A stretch of DNA of 64,000 bases from Xanthomonas vesicatoria ATCC 35937. Lineage in GTDB: Bacteria > Pseudomonadota > Gammaproteobacteria > Xanthomonadales > Xanthomonadaceae. Below, piece by piece: positions 29,569 to 38,338 of the stretch. Numbering within the stretch: position 1 is the stretch's first letter; each line of letters begins with the position of its first letter. The stretch is taken from positions 4,836,001 through 4,900,000 of the forward strand of contig NZ_CP018725.1 in NCBI RefSeq assembly GCF_001908725.1. The letters run 5' to 3'. The notes under the pieces are model-generated. The model had not been told where the DNA came from. It saw only the letters and a program-made list of their open reading frames with translations, and did no database searches. The position numbers and the translations under genes are program-made.

Positions 29569-29683
29569 TCCCCGCTGTCGCTGTACCCGGTGCGTTGCGC
29601 GCCGGATTTCCTATTGATTTGTTTGTCTTTGCAATTCGCGGTTTGCGCCGCGGATCGCTATCCGTTGCCTAGAGGAATCTCCC

Positions 29684-30364
29684 ATGGAAAGTTTGCTAGA
29701 AGGTTTTCGCCATTTCCGTAAGGAAGTGTATCCGCGCCAGAGTGCGCGCTTTCAGGAACTGGCCGGCGGCCAGAGCCCGCATACGCTGTTCATCACCTGC
29801 GCCGACTCGCGCGTCATGCCAGAACTGATCTTTTCCGCGCAGCCCGGCGAATTGTTCGTTTACCGCAATATCGGCAATGTGGTGCCGCCGTACTCCCAGC
29901 ATGTCAGCGGCGTGGTTGCGGCGATCGAGTACGCCATCGCAGTGCTGGGCGTGCGTCACATCGTGATCTGCGGCCACACCGACTGCGGCGCCATGAAAGC
30001 TGTGCTCAAGCCGGAGTCGCTGGAAGATGTGCCGTCCGTGGCGGCGTGGCTCAAGCACACCGATGCGGCGCGTCACGTCACCGCGCATCACGGCCACGAT
30101 CCGGCGAGCCAGGACGCATTGAGCTGCATGACCGAAGAGAATGTGGTCTCGCAGCTCGATCACCTGCGCACCCAGCCGGTGGTTGCGGCCCGTCTGGCGG
30201 CAGGCACCTTGCGCATTCATGGCTGGATCTACGATATCGCCCACGGGGAGATCCGCGCCTTCGATGCCGAGAAGGGTGGCTTCCGCCCATTGCTGGCCGA
30301 AAGCACCCCCGAAGCCACTCCGCGTCCGCGACTGCAACAAGTCGTTCGCGCTGAACTCGCCTGA
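29684..30364 (+). CDS. Beta-class carbonic anhydrase
   Basis: The 226-residue enzyme interconverts CO2 and bicarbonate. Zinc ligands are C39 (in ITCADSRV, with the D41/R43 dyad), H98 and C101 (in CGHTDCGAM). It is followed after 11 bp by a SulP-family transporter, a pairing typical of bicarbonate uptake and use. A second, different beta carbonic anhydrase is encoded at 57.5 kb. Confidence 0.93.
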   Translation: MESLLEGFRHFRKEVYPRQSARFQELAGGQSPHTLFITCADSRVMPELIFSAQPGELFVYRNIGNVVPPYSQHVSGVVAAIEYAIAVLGVRHIVICGHTDCGAMKAVLKPESLEDVPSVAAWLKHTDAARHVTAHHGHDPASQDALSCMTEENVVSQLDHLRTQPVVAARLAAGTLRIHGWIYDIAHGEIRAFDAEKGGFRPLLAESTPEATPRPRLQQVVRAELA

Positions 30365-30375
30365 GGGAGTCGACG

Positions 30376-31941
30376 ATGAACACATCAGGTGTCGGCGGAT
30401 ATTTCCGTCAGGGACTGTTTGGGCGTGATTTGTTGGCGTCTGTGGTGGTCTTTCTTGTCGCGCTGCCCTTGTGCATGGGTATTGCGATCGCTTCCGGCAT
30501 GCCGCCGGCCACAGGTCTGATCACCGGCATCATCGGTGGGCTGGTCGTTGGCTTCCTGGCGGGCTCTCCCTTGCAGGTGAGCGGTCCGGCCGCCGGCCTG
30601 GCTGTGTTGGTGTTTGAACTGGTGCGTGAGCACGGCGCTGCCGCGCTGGGGCCGGTGATTCTGGTGGCCGGTGCGATTCAGCTGGTGGCCGGTCTGTGCC
30701 GGGCAGGTGTGTGGTTCCGCATGACATCGCCGGCCGTGGTGGCCGGCATGCTGTCGGGCATCGGCATCCTGATCGTCGCATCTCAGGCGCATGTACTGAT
30801 GGACGCCGCACCCAAGGCGCGTGGTCTGGAGAACTTCGCTGCATTGCCTGCCGTGTTGTGGCAGGCGATCAGCGCAGGCACCGGTCGCACGGCGTTGTTC
30901 GTGGGTCTGGCAACGATCGGCATCATCCTGGCGTGGGACAAGCTGCGTCCGCAGCGTCTGCGCTTCTTGCCGGGTGCGTTGATCGCGGTGGTCGCGGTAA
31001 CTGCGACGGCGCAGCTGCAGGGCCTGGACGTCAATCGTGTCGACGTTCCGAGCAACCTGTTTTCAGCGATCAGCATCCCCAGCATCTCTGACATCTTTGG
31101 TGTGTTCAACCACACCTTGCTGGTGTCGGCGGTGACCTTTGCCTTCATCGCCAGCGCCGAAACGCTCTTGTCGGCGGCCGCAGTGGACCGCATGCATCAG
31201 GGTGCACGGACGCAGTACGACCGTGAGCTGGCGGCGCAGGGCGTGGGCAATATGCTGTGCGGCTTCCTGGGCGCGCTGCCGATGACCGGCGTGATCGTCC
31301 GCAGTGCGGCCAATGTGCAGGCCGGTGCGGCGACGCGTGCGTCGACCATCCTGCACGGCAGTTGGTTGTTGGTGTTCGCAATGCTGTTGCCGTGGCTGTT
31401 GCGGATGACGCCAGTGGCGTGTCTGGCTGGCATCCTGGTGTATACCGGCGTGAAGATGATCAAGATCGGGCAGGTCAAGGAGTTGGCGACCTACGGTCGT
31501 GGAACGGCGGCGATCTACCTGGCCACGACCTTCGCGATCGTGGCAACCGACCTGCTGACCGGCGTGCTGATCGGCTTCGGCCTGTCGCTGTTCCGCCTGG
31601 CGTTGCATTCCTCGCGTCTGAAGGTCGAAGTGCGCGAGCACGCCGACAAGAAGGACGAGATGCATCTGACCCTGCAGGGTTCGGCAACGTTCCTGAAGGT
31701 GCCGGCAATGGCGCGGACGCTGGAAAGCGTGCCGCCGAACACCGCGCTGCATCTGGACGTGGCCAAACTGCATCACGTCGACCATGCCTGCATCGAGTTG
31801 CTGCGCGATTGGAGCCGGAATGCGGCCTCGCGCGGATGCGAGTTGGTCGTGGACTGGAAGGAGCTGGAGCGACGCGTCGAAGGCCGAGCGGCCAAGGAAA
31901 GCGTCTCGGTGCCGGCACCGGAACCGCGTAAGGCGGCGTAA
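30376..31941 (+). CDS. SulP-family anion transporter with STAS domain
   Basis: The 521-residue protein has about 10-12 transmembrane segments of the SulP/SLC26 fold (starting FGRDLLASVVVFLVALPLCM; GSPLQVSGPAAGLAVLVFE) and a C-terminal cytoplasmic STAS domain (from about residue 430; LHLDVAKLHHVDHACIELL). SulP proteins carry sulfate, bicarbonate or dicarboxylates. Placement 11 bp after a carbonic anhydrase gene favours bicarbonate, which is inference. The C-terminal tail is Lys/Glu/Pro-rich. Confidence 0.9.
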   Translation: MNTSGVGGYFRQGLFGRDLLASVVVFLVALPLCMGIAIASGMPPATGLITGIIGGLVVGFLAGSPLQVSGPAAGLAVLVFELVREHGAAALGPVILVAGAIQLVAGLCRAGVWFRMTSPAVVAGMLSGIGILIVASQAHVLMDAAPKARGLENFAALPAVLWQAISAGTGRTALFVGLATIGIILAWDKLRPQRLRFLPGALIAVVAVTATAQLQGLDVNRVDVPSNLFSAISIPSISDIFGVFNHTLLVSAVTFAFIASAETLLSAAAVDRMHQGARTQYDRELAAQGVGNMLCGFLGALPMTGVIVRSAANVQAGAATRASTILHGSWLLVFAMLLPWLLRMTPVACLAGILVYTGVKMIKIGQVKELATYGRGTAAIYLATTFAIVATDLLTGVLIGFGLSLFRLALHSSRLKVEVREHADKKDEMHLTLQGSATFLKVPAMARTLESVPPNTALHLDVAKLHHVDHACIELLRDWSRNAASRGCELVVDWKELERRVEGRAAKESVSVPAPEPRKAA

Positions 31942-31953
31942 TACCTGTTGTTG

Positions 31954-32038
31954 TCCCGGCGTTCGCGCCGGGATCAGTCTGTCGTGACCGGATGATGCAT
32001 GGCGCCGAAAGACGCATCATCCGGCCACGATTTTTTTT
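31954..32038 (+). terminator. Two terminator hairpins after the SulP gene
   Basis: A first stem TCCCGGCG-TTCG-CGCCGGGA is at 31954-31973. A second, CCGGATGATGC with GCATCATCCGG (31988-31998 and 32014-32024), is followed by eight Ts at 32031-32038. The second is a classical intrinsic terminator. A short G-rich heptamer-type repeat (32043-32067) lies just beyond. Confidence 0.85.
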
Positions 32039-32042
32039 GGGC

Positions 32043-32067
32043 CGGGATTGGGCAATCGGCAATCGGC
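32043..32067. repeat. Single-arm heptamer-type repeat after the SulP terminator
   Basis: CGGGATTGGGCAATCGGCAATCGGC resembles the G-rich arm of the fold-back repeats elsewhere in the window, but I see no matching C-rich arm close by. It may be a half copy. Confidence 0.4.
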
Positions 32068-32141
32068 AAAACTTGCAGCCTTGCGTTTGCTGGGTGCGGA
32101 TCAGAACTCGCCGCGGCACCGTGCTCCGATGCCATGCTGCA

Positions 32142-32807
32142 TCACCCCTTGGTTCTTGTTGGCCGCTCTGGGGGCGGCTGGGTCTTGTCGCGGTATCGGC
32201 ACAGGTCATGGATCACGCAGCCCGGGCAATCGGGTTTGCGTGCCTTGCACACGTAGCGGCCATGCAGGATCAGCCAGTGGTGCGCGTCGTTCAAGAATTC
32301 TGTGGGGATGACCTTGACCAGCTTGTCTTCGACCGCGCGCACGTCCTTGCCCGGTGCAAGGCCAGTGCGGTTGGCGACGCGAAAGATGTGCGTGTCCACG
32401 GCCATCGTCGGTTCGCCGAATGCGGTGTTGAGCACCACGTTGGCGGTCTTGCGGCCGACGCCGGGTAGGGCTTCCAGTGCCGCGCGATCGTGCGGTACTT
32501 CGCCGCCGTATTGCTCAAGCAGGATGCGGCAGGTGGCGATGACGTTCTTGGCCTTGGCATTGAACAGCCCGATGGTGGCGATGTAGCGCTTCAGCCCTTC
32601 TTCGCCGAGATCGAGAATGTCGCGCGGCGTATTGGCGACCGGATACAGCTTGCGGGTAGCCTTGTTGACGCCGACATCGGTGGCCTGCGCCGACAGCAGC
32701 ACCGCGATCAACAATTCGAACGGGGTGGTGTATTCCAGTTCGGTGGTCGGGTGGGGGTTCAGTTCGCGCAGACGCTCGAACATTTCCTGTATTTCAGGCT
32801 TGCGCAT
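32142..32807 (-). CDS. nth: Endonuclease III
   Basis: The 221-residue DNA glycosylase/AP lyase removes oxidised pyrimidines. The helix-hairpin-helix LPGVGRKTANVVL holds the catalytic K120, and D138 lies in AVDTHIFRV. A 4Fe-4S cluster is bound by C187, C194, C197 and C203 (spacing C-X6-C-X2-C-X5-C). Residue numbers match the E. coli enzyme. ATG 32807 was chosen on family length. It is the last gene of a minus-strand trio with a hypothetical gene and a crotonase. Confidence 0.95.
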   Translation of the reverse strand: MRKPEIQEMFERLRELNPHPTTELEYTTPFELLIAVLLSAQATDVGVNKATRKLYPVANTPRDILDLGEEGLKRYIATIGLFNAKAKNVIATCRILLEQYGGEVPHDRAALEALPGVGRKTANVVLNTAFGEPTMAVDTHIFRVANRTGLAPGKDVRAVEDKLVKVIPTEFLNDAHHWLILHGRYVCKARKPDCPGCVIHDLCRYRDKTQPPPERPTRTKG

Positions 32808-32848
32808 GGTGCTGCCGCGGCGTGCCGGCGGTGCAGGGCGTGCAGCGT

Positions 32849-33220
32849 TCAAGGCTGTGTCCCTCCCGCTGCCTTGGCTTTGGCACGCGCCAGGATCGCC
32901 GCGGCCAAGGGCGGCAACGCAGCCACTGCCGGCTGGCTGGGCACCGGTGCGGGTGCGCGCCGTGCGTCGCGCTCGGCGGCGCGGCGTTGCAGCCGCGCGG
33001 CACGTGCGCGATAGCGTTCGCGTGCGGCCCACGCAACGTGCAGGCGCTGTTGCGCAGCGAGCAGGGCTGCAACGACCGGTGCATCTGCTGCATCGAGGTG
33101 CGGGTCAGGCTGGTAGTCCATCAGGCCGAGCTGCAGTGCGCGATCGAGATCGTCCGCTTGCACGCAGTCGAACAGGTGCATGACCAGTGCGCGCGGTGCC
33201 GGGATGGGGTCGTGCGGCAT
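32849..33220 (-). CDS. Conserved-looking hypothetical protein, Ala/Arg-rich helical
   Basis: The 123-residue protein has an ordered N-terminal half (LVMHLFDCVQADDLDRALQ, then LMDYQPDPHLDAADAPVVA) and an Ala/Arg-rich helical second half (LHVAWAARERYRARAARLQR). I recognise no family. It begins 8 bp after the crotonase stop and ends 41 bp before nth, so it belongs to that operon. High Ala/Arg content invites caution, but the antisense and other frames are less coherent here. Confidence 0.6.
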   Translation of the reverse strand: MPHDPIPAPRALVMHLFDCVQADDLDRALQLGLMDYQPDPHLDAADAPVVAALLAAQQRLHVAWAARERYRARAARLQRRAAERDARRAPAPVPSQPAVAALPPLAAAILARAKAKAAGGTQP

Positions 33221-33228
33221 CAGGGTGC

Positions 33229-34011
33229 TCAGCGGTTGCGGAACTGTGCGGGACGCTTATCGAGGAACGCGCGGGTGCCTTCGCGCATGTCGTCGCTGGC
33301 GAATAACAGGGCAAATTGCGCGGTTTCCAGCTGCAGTCCCTCTTCGATCCCGCATTCGCCGCCGAACACGACCGCGTCCAGAATGCCGCGTAATGCCAGC
33401 GGCGCGGCGTTGGCCAGGCGCTCGGCCAAGGCCTGGGTTTCCTCCTGCAAGGCATCCGGCTCGACCACACGATTGACCAAGCCCAGTTGCATAGCGCGCG
33501 CTGCATCGATCGGCATGCCGAGCAGGCACAACTCCAGTGCTGCGGCACGTCCGGTCAAGCGCAGCAGGCGCTGGGTGCCGCCGAAGCCGGGAATCAGACC
33601 GAGGTTGATTTCCGGCTGCCCCAGACGTGCGGTGGATGCGGCGATGCGCAGATGGCAGGCCATTGCCAGCTCCAGCCCGCCACCGAGCGCGAATCCGTTG
33701 ACCATGGCGAGCACGGGTTTGGGCATGCGCTCGATCCGGCGCATCAACCGCTGCCCGACCAGCGAGAATTCGCGGCCATCCATCGCCGACAGATCGCTCA
33801 TTTCCGCGATGTCCGCACCGGCCACGAACGCTTTGGGCCCGGCGCCGGTGAGGATCACCACGCGTACATCGTCGGCGTTCGCCGCGTCTAAGAACGCCTG
33901 ATCCAACGCAAGCATGGTATTGCGGTTCAATGCGTTCAGTTTGTCCGGCCGATTGACCGTAATGGTCCGGACACTGGCGTGATCGGCGATCAGAATGGCG
34001 TCATTGGACAT
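33229..34011 (-). CDS. Enoyl-CoA hydratase/isomerase (crotonase) family protein
   Basis: The 260-residue crotonase-fold enzyme has the oxyanion-hole segment AFVAGADIAEMS and the two glutamates of true hydratases, E114 (NGFALGGGLELAMACHL) and E134 (GQPEINLGLIPGFGGTQRL). It should therefore hydrate 2-enoyl-CoA. The substrate is not evident; it is not beside other beta-oxidation genes except the distant acyl-CoA dehydrogenase. It leads the crotonase-hypothetical-nth operon. Confidence 0.9.
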   Translation of the reverse strand: MSNDAILIADHASVRTITVNRPDKLNALNRNTMLALDQAFLDAANADDVRVVILTGAGPKAFVAGADIAEMSDLSAMDGREFSLVGQRLMRRIERMPKPVLAMVNGFALGGGLELAMACHLRIAASTARLGQPEINLGLIPGFGGTQRLLRLTGRAAALELCLLGMPIDAARAMQLGLVNRVVEPDALQEETQALAERLANAAPLALRGILDAVVFGGECGIEEGLQLETAQFALLFASDDMREGTRAFLDKRPAQFRNR

Positions 34012-34175
34012 GGCAAACCCCTGCGAACGTAAAAAAAAAGTAAATACGGAACTTCCGAAAGCCTTGCTGGTCCTAGCTTTCGTGATAAGTAGCGGTTCGG
34101 TATCGCGGCCGCTATCCTAGCGCGTCATCTCAGGCGGCAGACCCGTCCTGTGCCACCACCCTGGAGAATTGTTTG

Positions 34176-34874
34176 ATGAAGTTGCGTTCTATCGCGGTCG
34201 CTGTGGCGGCCCTGGCCCTGACGGGCAATGCACTGGCCCAGGACACGACGTCCGAAAAGGGCAAGTTGAGCTATTACTTCGGTTACGACTACGGCAATAA
34301 CCTTGCCGAGCTCACCGGTCGCGGCGAGCAGCTCGACATCAACGCGGTGGTAAAGGGTCTGCAGGACGCCTATGCCAAGAAGCAGCCGGCGATCACCGCC
34401 GACCAGCTCAAGCCTGCGGTCGAAGCGTTCCAGAAGCGTGAGCAGGGCCGCGCCCAGCAGGCCAAGGCCGAGTACGACAAGGCCGCTGCTGCCAACAAGA
34501 CCAAGAGCGAAGCGTTCCTGGCCAAGAACAAGAGCACCGCAGGCGTGCAGACCTTGCCGAGCGGCGTGCAGTACCGCGTGATCGAAGCAGGCAAGGGCGC
34601 CAAGCCGACCCAGGCGAGCACCGTGCAGCTGGAAGTGGCCGGTCCGTTCCCCTTCGGCGACCGCGAGAAGGCGCGTCCGGCGCAGCAGATCCCGGCCATC
34701 AAGGTCAGCGAGGTCGAAATGAAGGCCATGCGCGAGACCCTGCTGCAGATGCCGGCCGGCTCCAAGTGGGAAGTGACGTTGCCGTCGGATCAGGCCTATG
34801 GCGCCGACCCGCGTACGCCGTTCCCGCCGAACGTGGCCGTGCAGTTCGAGATCAAGCTGGTCAGCGTCAAGTAA
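34176..34874 (+). CDS. Secreted FKBP-type protein with degenerate prolyl-isomerase domain
   Basis: The 232-residue protein has a signal peptide (MKLRSIAVAVAALALTGNALA), the helical dimerisation region of FkpA/Mip proteins (LSYYFGYDYGNNLAE... to about residue 120) and a C-terminal FKBP-like domain. The flanking FKBP blocks are present (TLPSGVQYRVIEAGKG; LLQMPAGSKWEVTLPSDQAYG; FPPNVAVQFEIKL). The central segment that normally reads DGTVFDSS is missing, so the usual Tyr/Phe-Asp active-site residues are absent. Chaperone activity is more likely than catalysis. ATG 34176 follows a GGAG site. Confidence 0.85.
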   Translation: MKLRSIAVAVAALALTGNALAQDTTSEKGKLSYYFGYDYGNNLAELTGRGEQLDINAVVKGLQDAYAKKQPAITADQLKPAVEAFQKREQGRAQQAKAEYDKAAAANKTKSEAFLAKNKSTAGVQTLPSGVQYRVIEAGKGAKPTQASTVQLEVAGPFPFGDREKARPAQQIPAIKVSEVEMKAMRETLLQMPAGSKWEVTLPSDQAYGADPRTPFPPNVAVQFEIKLVSVK

Positions 34875-34896
34875 TTGCGTTTGCTGTTGCACTGAC

Positions 34897-34928
34897 AACG
34901 CCGGCCACCAGGCCGGCGTTGTCGTTTT
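34897..34928 (+). terminator. Intrinsic terminator after the FKBP-like gene
   Basis: AACGCCGGCC-ACCA-GGCCGGCGTT is a perfect 10-bp stem (34897-34920) followed by GTCGTTTT, 22 bp after the stop codon. Confidence 0.85.
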
Positions 34929-34990
34929 GGCGTCGCCAACCTGCTGAAGAGATCGATGAAATACCCACGCCGCATCTGCGGAAACGAGCG

Positions 34991-35788
34991 ATGAGCGACA
35001 CCGATTCCGATGACGGTGACCTGCCCAGCCCGTGTATCGGTGTATGTTCGTTGGACGCGCAGTCGCACTGTGTCGGCTGCTTTCGCAGCCTGGATGAAAT
35101 TGCACGCTGGATGAGCATGAGTGACGCCGAACGCCAGGAGTTGTTGCACGCCGTGTTGCCTGCACGTGGGCTAGTGGCGGCACTGCCCGAGTACGCGCAG
35201 TTGCGCCGGGCGCTGTATCCGCTGGACACCGCACCCCAGGGTCCAGGCTGGAACCATGCCGAACTGATCGACCTGACCGAAGATGGCGCTTCCGCCGAAG
35301 CGGCGGTGCTGTGCGGTCTGGTGCCGCGCGAGCAGGGCACGATGGTGCTGCTGACCCGGCGCACCGACAGCTTGCGCCATCATGCCGGGCAAGTCAGTTT
35401 CCCCGGCGGGCGGATGGAGCCTTCCGATGCGGATGCGGCAGCGGCGGCACTGCGCGAGAGCTGCGAGGAGATCGCGTTGGGTCCGCAGCAGGTGCATGCG
35501 CTGGGGTATCTGGATCCATTCCTGACCGTGAGCGGATTCCGGGTAACGCCGGTGGTAGCGGTGATCGACCCGGCGTTCGTGGCCGTACCGCAACCGGAGG
35601 AAGTGGCCGAAATCTTCGAAGTACCGCTGACCTATTTGATGGACCCGGACAATTTGCGCAGCGTGGAGCTGGAGTTCCGAGGCCGCCCGCGTCGCGTGCT
35701 TGAGTACGCCTGGCCCGGACAACGCATCTGGGGCGCTACCGCGGCCATCCTTCTCAATCTTCGTCGTCGCCTGGAGCAGGTTGCATGA
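34991..35788 (+). CDS. DUF1289 domain fused to a NudL-type NUDIX hydrolase
   Basis: The 265-residue protein has an N-terminal DUF1289 module with four cysteines (C15, C19, C27, C30; PCIGVCSLDAQSHCVGCFRS, then IARWMSMSDAER). A NUDIX domain follows with HAGQVSFPGGRMEP and RESCEE (R155-E160), the pattern of CoA/nucleotide pyrophosphatases such as NudL. The cysteine module could bind Fe-S or zinc; its role is unknown. It overlaps the sulfurtransferase gene by 4 bp, so they are coupled. ATG 34991 gives the complete DUF1289 module. Confidence 0.85.
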   Translation: MSDTDSDDGDLPSPCIGVCSLDAQSHCVGCFRSLDEIARWMSMSDAERQELLHAVLPARGLVAALPEYAQLRRALYPLDTAPQGPGWNHAELIDLTEDGASAEAAVLCGLVPREQGTMVLLTRRTDSLRHHAGQVSFPGGRMEPSDADAAAAALRESCEEIALGPQQVHALGYLDPFLTVSGFRVTPVVAVIDPAFVAVPQPEEVAEIFEVPLTYLMDPDNLRSVELEFRGRPRRVLEYAWPGQRIWGATAAILLNLRRRLEQVA

Positions 35789-36657
35789 GTGCCGATCCGA
35801 ACTGGACCACGCTGGTCGATAGCGCCGCCCTGGCAGCGGCATTGCCGCATCCACAATTGCGGCTGCTGGATGCGCGCGCTGCGCCGCCGACTGCCCCCGA
35901 CCCACAGGCCGCGCGCAAGGCGTATGTGCAAGGGCACCTGCCCGGCGCGCACTACGTCGATCTCGATCATGACCTGGCCGACCTGTCGCGTGCCGACCAA
36001 GGACGGCATCCATTGCCGCCCAGCGCCGACTTCGCCAGGCGCCTGGGCGCCTGGGGCATCGATCCGCAGAGCCAGGTGGTGGTCTACGACACGGGCGACG
36101 GCAGCATGGCCGCCGCACGCGCGTGGTGGATGCTGCGGCTGATGGGGCATCGCCGCGTGGCGGTGCTCGATGGCGGGCTGGCCGCGTGGCGCGCCGCTGG
36201 CTTTGCCGACACCACCGAGCTGCCGGCAGGGCACGACAGCGCTGCATATCCCGGCAGTTTCGACGCCGATGCCGTCGTGGACGCCGAACAGATCCTGGCG
36301 CGGCTGGGCCAGGCGCCGGGCTGGCTGCTGGATGCGCGCGCAGGCGAGCGGTTTCGCGGTGAGGTGGAACCGATCGACCCGGTTGCCGGGCATGTGCCGG
36401 GTGCGCTGAGTCGTCCGCTGGGTCTGAGCATCCGCGATGGCCGCTTCAAGCCTGCCGATGAACTGCGTGCCGAGCTGTCTGCACTGCTCGGCGCGTACCG
36501 GCCCGAGCAGGCCGTGGTGATGTGCGGATCGGGCGTGACCGCCTGTCATCTGTTGTTGGCGCTGGAAGCGGCTGGCTTGTCCGGCGCGCGCGTCTATGCC
36601 GGGTCCTGGAGTGGCTGGTTGCAGGATCCGGCGCGCCCGGTCGCGACCGCTTCCTGA
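35785..36657 (+). CDS. sseA: Thiosulfate/3-mercaptopyruvate sulfurtransferase
   Basis: The 290-residue protein has two rhodanese domains (about 10-145 and 165-285). The C-terminal domain has the catalytic Cys247 in the loop CGSGVTA, as in 3-mercaptopyruvate sulfurtransferases, and the inter-domain block YDTGDGSMAAARAWW. It transfers sulfane sulfur to cyanide or thiols. Its start overlaps the NUDIX gene. The DUF1684 lipoprotein gene follows closely on the same strand. Confidence 0.88.
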   Translation: MSADPNWTTLVDSAALAAALPHPQLRLLDARAAPPTAPDPQAARKAYVQGHLPGAHYVDLDHDLADLSRADQGRHPLPPSADFARRLGAWGIDPQSQVVVYDTGDGSMAAARAWWMLRLMGHRRVAVLDGGLAAWRAAGFADTTELPAGHDSAAYPGSFDADAVVDAEQILARLGQAPGWLLDARAGERFRGEVEPIDPVAGHVPGALSRPLGLSIRDGRFKPADELRAELSALLGAYRPEQAVVMCGSGVTACHLLLALEAAGLSGARVYAGSWSGWLQDPARPVATAS

Positions 36658-36744
36658 TCAGGCACAATACGCGCAGGAATGGTGGTCTGTGGGGACGCAG
36701 GCTCGCTGCGCGGAGCGCAGTTTCTTGCAGTGGCGGGTGGATGC

Positions 36745-37695
36745 ATGCGGTTGCAGTTGCAGAAGGGCGCCTTGTGCGTCGCAGTGATGGCGATGGCGGC
36801 GTGTTCGGCAAGCTCGGGCGACGCTGGCGATGTGCGTGTCTCCAAGCGGTCGACGACCGATCAGCCTCAGGTGTATCGGCTCGCATTGGAACGCGCGCGC
36901 GCGCAGCGATTGGCGCAGGTGCGTGCGCCCGACGGCTGGCTGAGCTATACCGGCTCCGGCCGCCTGCGTGCAGGTCAGTACCGGGTGGGAAGCGATCCGC
37001 ACAACGATCTCGTCTTGCCGGCCGGCCCTGGACAGCTGGGCCAGCTCAGCCTGGATGTGCGGGGCCATGTGCGCTTCAAGGCGGCCGCCGGTGCGGCCGT
37101 CAGGTTGAACGGACAGCCCGTGGATGAGGTCAGCCTGGAGCCGGAACGCGCGGACCAGCGTGGCGACCGGCTCGATGTGGGCAACCGGCAGTTCTATCTG
37201 GTGCAAACCGGCACATTGTTTGGCTGGCGTTTTCGCGACCCGGTGGCGCCGGCGTTGATCGCATTTCAGGGCTTTGAATATTTCCCGATCGACCCGCAGT
37301 GGCGGGTTGATGCGCGCTGGCACCCCTATGCCGCGCCGCGGTCGGTGACCTTGCTGACATCCATCGGCACGCCGCTGACGGCCGAAGTTCCCGGCGAGGC
37401 GGTGTTTACCCGGGATGGTCACGAATACCATCTGCAGCCAATTGCGCAGCATGACGGAAGCGGCCTGTTTTTTCTGTTTACCGATCGCACCAGTGGCAAG
37501 GAAAGTTATGGCGGCGCGCGCTACCTGTTCACCGCGATGCCGCGCGATGGTCATGTGCTGCTCGATTTCAATCTCGCCGAAAACCCGCCCTGCGCGTTCA
37601 CCCCGCACGTGGTCTGCCCGATCGCGCCGCCGGAAAACCGGCTGGCGGTGGCGGTAAATGCGGGCGAAAAGACCTATCGCGCAGTCGATCCATGA
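36745..37695 (+). CDS. DUF1684 lipoprotein
   Basis: The 316-residue product has a short lipoprotein-type signal (AVMAMAACSAS) and DUF1684 family features. These are a central domain beginning around LFGWRFRDPVAPALIAFQG, YGGARYLFTAM and the C-terminal block DFNLAENPPCAFTP...CPIAPPENRLAV. Function of the family is unknown. ATG 36745 was chosen because it gives the signal sequence directly; the frame is open upstream. It converges with the amidase gene. Confidence 0.82.
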   Translation: MRLQLQKGALCVAVMAMAACSASSGDAGDVRVSKRSTTDQPQVYRLALERARAQRLAQVRAPDGWLSYTGSGRLRAGQYRVGSDPHNDLVLPAGPGQLGQLSLDVRGHVRFKAAAGAAVRLNGQPVDEVSLEPERADQRGDRLDVGNRQFYLVQTGTLFGWRFRDPVAPALIAFQGFEYFPIDPQWRVDARWHPYAAPRSVTLLTSIGTPLTAEVPGEAVFTRDGHEYHLQPIAQHDGSGLFFLFTDRTSGKESYGGARYLFTAMPRDGHVLLDFNLAENPPCAFTPHVVCPIAPPENRLAVAVNAGEKTYRAVDP

Positions 37696-37739
37696 TCGCT
37701 CTGGTCGTGCGTGCGTTGCCTAGCGCGTGACCGGCGCAC

Positions 37740-38315
37740 TCAACGCAATGCGTGCGCCCAGCCGACCGCCGCTTCGATACGGGGCCATGGGAACAACGGG
37801 CCTGGATCGAGCTTGCGCTGGATCTTGTGTGCGGGATCGTCGCTGGCCGCTTCCTGGGTGGTGTCCAGTTCCTGGTGGCCGGCGATGCGGCGCACCGATG
37901 GCAGCTGCTGCTGCAGCCACTGAAGCAAGGTGACCAAGGCGGCGATCTGCACGTCCGGATACGCCTCGTGCATCACCTGATGGCGCGAGTCGAGCCAATG
38001 CGGATAGCGCCCACTGTTGACCAGCTCGATGCCCAGGGTATGCGGATTGTGGCCGCGCACGTGATGCGCCACGCGCTCCAGCGCCACGTACTGCTGAATG
38101 CTGCCGTTGCGATCGATGTAGTAATGCCCGCTGTTGCCGGTGCCGCTGTCGTAGAGCACGCGCTCGCCGTAATCGCGCGCCATCGCCATGTCCGGCAGTT
38201 CGGTGCAATGGATGACCACCATGTCGATCTGCTCGCGCCGGCGTCGCGCCAGTCGCGATTCGTAAGGCAATGGCGCGTAGGTGATCGGCGGCGACGGCAG
38301 GACGGCATCGGACAT
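37740..38315 (-). CDS. N-acetylmuramoyl-L-alanine amidase (Amidase_2/AmpD-like)
   Basis: The 191-residue enzyme of the zinc amidase_2 fold cleaves the lactyl-amide bond of muropeptides. Zinc-site and catalytic residues are seen in MVVIHCTELP (H36, E39), VAHHVRGHNPHTLGIELVN and the C-terminal HKIQRKLDPGPLFPW. No signal peptide is present, which fits a cytoplasmic AmpD-like role in peptidoglycan recycling, although the sequence is not close enough to AmpD for me to name it so. Confidence 0.85.
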   Translation of the reverse strand: MSDAVLPSPPITYAPLPYESRLARRRREQIDMVVIHCTELPDMAMARDYGERVLYDSGTGNSGHYYIDRNGSIQQYVALERVAHHVRGHNPHTLGIELVNSGRYPHWLDSRHQVMHEAYPDVQIAALVTLLQWLQQQLPSVRRIAGHQELDTTQEAASDDPAHKIQRKLDPGPLFPWPRIEAAVGWAHALR

Positions 38316-38338
38316 GAAGCGAATGCTAGCATTGCCCG

